NCBI GenBank assembly: GCA_001723855.1
Contig: MCBC01000140.1
Coordinates: 1-8,075, forward strand
Reading direction: 5' to 3'
DNA from: Candidatus Altarchaeales archaeon WOR_SM1_86-2
Lineage (GTDB): Archaea > Altiarchaeota > Altiarchaeia > IMC4 > MCBC01
DNA length: 8,075 bases
Made by a program: the position numbers and the translations under genes. This document shows, piece by piece, positions 5,921 through 8,075 of the stretch. The first letter of the stretch is position 1, and every line of letters begins with the position of its first letter. Below the pieces are notes generated by a model. It ran no database searches, was not told where the DNA came from, and worked only from the letters and a program-made list of their open reading frames with translations.

Positions 5921-6523
5921 TTATTTTTTCATTACCGCATAATACCCCCTGCCATCGCATGCGGCACATACTTCATCATCTTTCGATATGAAGGATTCTC
6001 CGCATACTTTACATAACTTTGAATGGTAAAGTTTATCCTTTGGGGGAAGATTTACCTTGACTTTCTGGTAGGACAGTATATCCCTCCCCGCCTTAGTAAG
6101 AAACTCCTGAGTTACTTTCTTCTTATCCAACTTGCTCATTGGACTTTTATCGCGCAAAAACCATGCACTTACCAGGGGGTAATTCTCCCGATCCAGTTTC
6201 TTGACATCAAGATAAACCCTCACTCCTTCGCCCGTTTCCCTGTCGTACAGCGTGAATGCATATTTTCCGTAATCAATTAATTTAAAATACGGATTCCCGA
6301 GAGTACATGAAGTCATGACCTGGACGGCATTTGTCAGGCATCTTGGGGTTTCAGCCACGCATTTAAGTTTTTTGTAATCCCCCAGGAGTTCCAGCGCATA
6401 ATCAACCATGTAAACGCCGATAGGGATCCCCGGGGGGCAATCCCCGTGAAAGTCCGCTGCCTTTTCAACATCTTTTTTTAGTTTTTCGTTTAATTCTTCC
6501 AGTTCTCTTGATTTGAATCCCAT
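5921..6523 (-). CDS. FmdE/Tra1-family protein with C-terminal zinc ribbon
   Basis: The N-terminal 150 residues match the FmdE family, named for a gene linked to molybdenum formylmethanofuran dehydrogenase but of unknown function. Seen are FHGDCPPG (25-32), AETPRCLTNAVQ (57-68), SCTLGN (72-77) and the DYGKYAFTLYDR strand (84-94). A C-terminal zinc ribbon has C171, C174, C186 and C189. The usual first metal motif, HGHxCPG, is altered: the second His is Asp28 and the Cys has moved one place forward (C29, with Pro where Cys is expected). C62 and C73 keep the expected positions. No signal peptide or membrane segment. The ATG has no ribosome site; the 44-base gap after the VIT1-like gene has a weak TATA-like stretch (6545-6557), so it may start the operon with DUF1786, DUF364 and the ModE-type gene. 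It may bind a metal or a pterin-type cofactor; this is inference. Confidence 0.9.
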   Translation of the reverse strand: MGFKSRELEELNEKLKKDVEKAADFHGDCPPGIPIGVYMVDYALELLGDYKKLKCVAETPRCLTNAVQVMTSCTLGNPYFKLIDYGKYAFTLYDRETGEGVRVYLDVKKLDRENYPLVSAWFLRDKSPMSKLDKKKVTQEFLTKAGRDILSYQKVKVNLPPKDKLYHSKLCKVCGESFISKDDEVCAACDGRGYYAVMKK

Positions 6524-6567
6524 TTTAATTGGTTTAATTACATTTCTTTATTTCTTTCTATCTGCTG

Positions 6568-7047
6568 TTACGGCTGACTAAAGGTTGCTACCCATTCGCC
6601 GATATAGTGGGTTACAACAATGACCAATATTGCAATAACCAAATGCTCCATAACCACCCTGTAGGGTTTTACACCCTGTTGTTTAGCCATATAAAAACTA
6701 AAAATTGTTATTAAAGATAAACCCCATATTATGCCAACAATTATTGCGGTGGAAAGTTGAAATAATAAAACAGGGATAATGAATGTCAGCGCGAAAATAC
6801 CCTTGGACAGGAATGTGGTAATTGTCGCAGCCCAGATTTCCTTTGTTGTGTGCTGGTTCTCATATTCTTCAGATATGTGGACCCCCAACGCATCTGAAAG
6901 AGCATCCGCTATCGCTATTACAAGAATACCGCCGATAACAACAAGAGCCGAGTGAGTGCTGGAATGCAAACCCACCATTAATCCAAGTGTGGTAATGACC
7001 CCGGATGTTAACCCAAAACTAAAACCTTTCTTTATCGAAAGTTCCAT
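6568..7047 (-). CDS. VIT1/CCC1-family membrane protein (TIGR00267-type), putative metal transporter
   Basis: A 159-residue membrane protein with about five hydrophobic segments (roughly 9-27, 34-55, 73-97, 100-120 and 132-151). FGLTSGVITTLGLMVGLHS (11-29) and ADALSDALGVHISEEYEN (47-64) match the archaeal branch of the VIT1/CCC1 family, whose better-known members move Fe2+ or Mn2+ into vacuoles or out of the cytoplasm. The cytoplasmic metal-binding domain of plant VIT1 is absent; only a short acidic stretch (EEYEN) follows segment two. It is likely in the cytoplasmic membrane. A TATA-like box 26 bases upstream indicates a leaderless transcript. It is the first of the eight minus-strand genes, with 44 bases before the next, so it may or may not share their transcript. 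The actual metal is not known. Confidence 0.88.
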   Translation of the reverse strand: MELSIKKGFSFGLTSGVITTLGLMVGLHSSTHSALVVIGGILVIAIADALSDALGVHISEEYENQHTTKEIWAATITTFLSKGIFALTFIIPVLLFQLSTAIIVGIIWGLSLITIFSFYMAKQQGVKPYRVVMEHLVIAILVIVVTHYIGEWVATFSQP

Positions 7048-7068
7048 ATCTACAATTAAATATTGATC

Positions 7069-7078
7069 TATTTAAATA
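7069..7078 (-). promoter_or_regulatory. TATA box of the VIT1-like gene
   Basis: TATTTAAATA is centred 26 bases before the ATG at 7047, the normal distance from an archaeal TATA box to the transcription start, so the mRNA probably begins at or next to the start codon. No Shine-Dalgarno site is present, which agrees. Confidence 0.5.
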
Positions 7079-7343
7079 ACTTTTTGCGGACCCGACGGTA
7101 TGTTCGGTCCCTTTCATATTAATCATTGAATGTTTGGATATGCAAATTTTGTTTATTTACTTTAAAATGCAAATATACATTGATGATATCGCTTTTGAGA
7201 TTTACACTATGCAGCAATTTCGCCCATAAAAAAAACAATTGATCAGGATTTTAAATTCGTTAGAAGTTCAAGCCTTGAAAAAATGCAAGAACTTTAGAGG
7301 GAAGCAAAGAAATAATATGTTTTATTTTAAATTCAAAATTTAA

Positions 7344-7350
7344 TTTATAT
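7344..7350 (+). promoter_or_regulatory. Possible TATA box of the ferredoxin/ASKHA gene
   Basis: TTTATAT, preceded by an A-rich stretch, would start transcription near 7372-7376 and leave a leader of about 130 bases. A start closer to the gene is possible, but I see no good TATA-like box between 7360 and 7500. Confidence 0.4.
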
Positions 7351-7353
7351 TGA

Positions 7354-7476
7354 GCACGCTTTCGGCTAACCATAAAGATGATGTAGCCGATAACGGTCTG
7401 CAGAGAGTGTCGTGCGGAATCCTATTCGAGAAATCGCATGCTGTGAGATGCAGGTTCTTTCAACAGTTCAACATGC
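7354..7476 (+). promoter_or_regulatory. Possible structured mRNA leader
   Basis: Several pairings can be drawn: TCGGCTA (7362-7368) with TAGCCGA (7384-7390), a perfect 7-bp stem with a 15-base loop; GCACG (7354-7358) with CGTGC (7411-7415) around it; and GCATG plus CTGT (about 7436-7444) with ACAG and CATGC (up to 7476). They lie in front of the ferredoxin/ASKHA gene. I do not recognise a riboswitch class; no B12 box is seen. The predicted transcription start (about 7374) would cut off the left arm of the first two stems, so either the start lies further upstream or the DNA dyad is a protein site. Confidence 0.22.
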
Positions 7477-7504
7477 CCAGGTCGTAGATAACTAACAGGA
7501 TAAG

Positions 7505-8075
7505 ATGATATACCTGATACTATTTAAACCGGGGGGTAAGCGGATAAAGATTAAGGAATCACAGTCCATTTTGGATGCCGCGGTAAAGAACGGAGTCCAT
7601 ATAAATGCCGCGTGCAATGGCATAGGCGAATGCGGTAAATGCAGGATTGTGGTTGAGAAAGGGGATGCAGAGACAAAAAAGAGCACTCTTTTAACCAGGA
7701 AAGAGGTGGGGGAGGGATATTATCTTGCCTGCCAGACCTATGCGAAAAGCGATCTTGAAGTTTTGGTTCCTCCTGAAAGCATGTTGGGGGAGCATCAGAT
7801 TCTGGAGCACCTGAATGGCGATTTTATAAGGCGGCATGAAAAAAAGTTTGTTGGTGAAAATTTGGGTTTAGCGGTAGACATCGGAACAACCACCGTTGTT
7901 ATGGATCTGGTTGATCTTGATTGCGGGGAAGAAAACATTGTGGATGTTGAGTCCAAGCATAATAAACAGGTGATTTATGGCGCAGATGTTTTAGCCAGAA
8001 TAAATCATTCAAAAGATACGGAGGGTTTATCAAAACTTCAGCAGTTAATAGTGGAAACAATAAATGAATTGATTG
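7505..8075 (+). CDS. 2Fe-2S ferredoxin-ASKHA protein, RACo-type corrinoid activase (3' end beyond window)
   Basis: The gene runs off the right edge; 190 codons are visible, while complete relatives usually have 500-650. Residues 1-90 form a plant-type 2Fe-2S ferredoxin with ligands C37, C43, C46 and C76 (CNGIGECGKC then LACQT). From about 119 an ASKHA domain begins with GLAVDIGTTTVVMDL (120-134), followed by NKQVIYGADVLARI (153-166), typical of RACo-type proteins with a DUF4445 domain. These use ATP to drive one-electron reduction of an inactive Co(II) corrinoid protein back to Co(I). Methanosarcina RamA instead carries C-terminal 4Fe-4S clusters. The ATG at 7505 is the first after an in-frame TAA (7493-7495), with AGGA (7497-7500) as ribosome site. 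It is divergent from the other genes. The partner corrinoid protein is not in the window; CO/acetyl-CoA or methyltransferase corrinoid proteins are the likely clients. Confidence 0.9.
   Translation, partial: MIYLILFKPGGKRIKIKESQSILDAAVKNGVHINAACNGIGECGKCRIVVEKGDAETKKSTLLTRKEVGEGYYLACQTYAKSDLEVLVPPESMLGEHQILEHLNGDFIRRHEKKFVGENLGLAVDIGTTTVVMDLVDLDCGEENIVDVESKHNKQVIYGADVLARINHSKDTEGLSKLQQLIVETINELI

Larger units (their letters stand above)
7048..7504. other. 457-bp divergent intergenic region
   Basis: It separates the minus-strand gene set from the plus-strand ferredoxin/ASKHA gene. Apart from the TATA-like boxes, a short dyad GGACC (7087-7091)/GGTCC (7105-7109) and stem-forming stretches at 7354-7476, I see no gene, tRNA or clear RNA family. 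Its left two-thirds are very AT-rich, while 7351-7500 is more mixed in composition, which fits a transcribed leader. A 20-codon reading frame at 7167-7229 resembles nothing I know. Confidence 0.6.

Noticed and set aside
7167..7315. Possible gene remnant in the divergent gap: a 20-codon frame (7167-7229), then codon-like sequence in another frame (7226-7297)
   Set aside because: Joining the frames needs an insertion before the TAA at 7227 plus loss of a TAG at 7295, and no family is recognisable, so chance is the simpler explanation.
7378..7450. C/D-box small RNA or tRNA in the leader of the ferredoxin/ASKHA gene
   Set aside because: ATGATGT at 7378 resembles a C box, but no CTGA D box follows at a fitting distance; no T-arm or acceptor pairing for a tRNA could be drawn.
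7492..7686. Minus-strand 64-codon reading frame
   Set aside because: It lies opposite the ferredoxin domain, whose four cysteine ligands and spacing are clear, so it is a shadow frame.

Overview
The window looks like a piece of an archaeal chromosome, most likely from a euryarchaeon with C1 metabolism (methanogen, ANME-type or Archaeoglobus-like); I cannot name the lineage. Four things point there: an archaeal-type CO dehydrogenase alpha subunit (CdhA) with the built-in double ferredoxin domain that bacterial CooS lacks; families common in such archaea (DUF1786, DUF364, UPF0251/DUF134, FmdE, a short VIT1-like membrane protein, a one-domain ModE-type regulator); AT-rich gaps with TATA-like boxes placed for leaderless or short-leader transcripts; and few strong Shine-Dalgarno sites.

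Layout. Positions 1-95 hold two copies of a GC-rich 34-bp repeat, 61 bp apart, each with hairpin potential. Eight genes then follow on the minus strand. In transcription order (right to left) they are a VIT1-like membrane protein (7047-6568), an FmdE-family protein with a zinc ribbon (6523-5921), a DUF1786 ASKHA-fold protein (5920-4859), a DUF364 protein (4878-4234), a ModE-type winged-helix regulator (4230-3880), a UPF0251/DUF134 DNA-binding protein whose first codons look frameshifted (3739-3461), cdhA (3406-1043), and a protein with four CBS domains (1055-96). After a 457-bp gap, a plus-strand gene (7505 to the right edge, incomplete) encodes a 2Fe-2S ferredoxin joined to an ASKHA ATPase domain, the layout of corrinoid-activating (RACo-type) proteins.

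How the genes may work together. The FmdE, DUF1786, DUF364 and ModE-type genes abut or overlap and look like one operon. UPF0251 and cdhA each have a gap in front that could hold a promoter; the CBS gene overlaps the end of cdhA and is probably co-transcribed. The theme is CO/C1 and corrinoid metabolism plus metal handling. CdhA would oxidise CO or reduce CO2, the RACo-like protein would reactivate a corrinoid protein, the CBS protein would sense adenylate-type ligands, and two DNA-binding proteins would control the set. The roles of DUF1786, DUF364 and this FmdE variant are unknown.

The most notable points are that cdhA is not followed by cdhB or the other acetyl-CoA decarbonylase/synthase genes, that its two presumed D-cluster cysteines are replaced, that the UPF0251 start is broken by an apparent one-base insertion in an A-run, and that four little-known genes form a tight block beside CO dehydrogenase.
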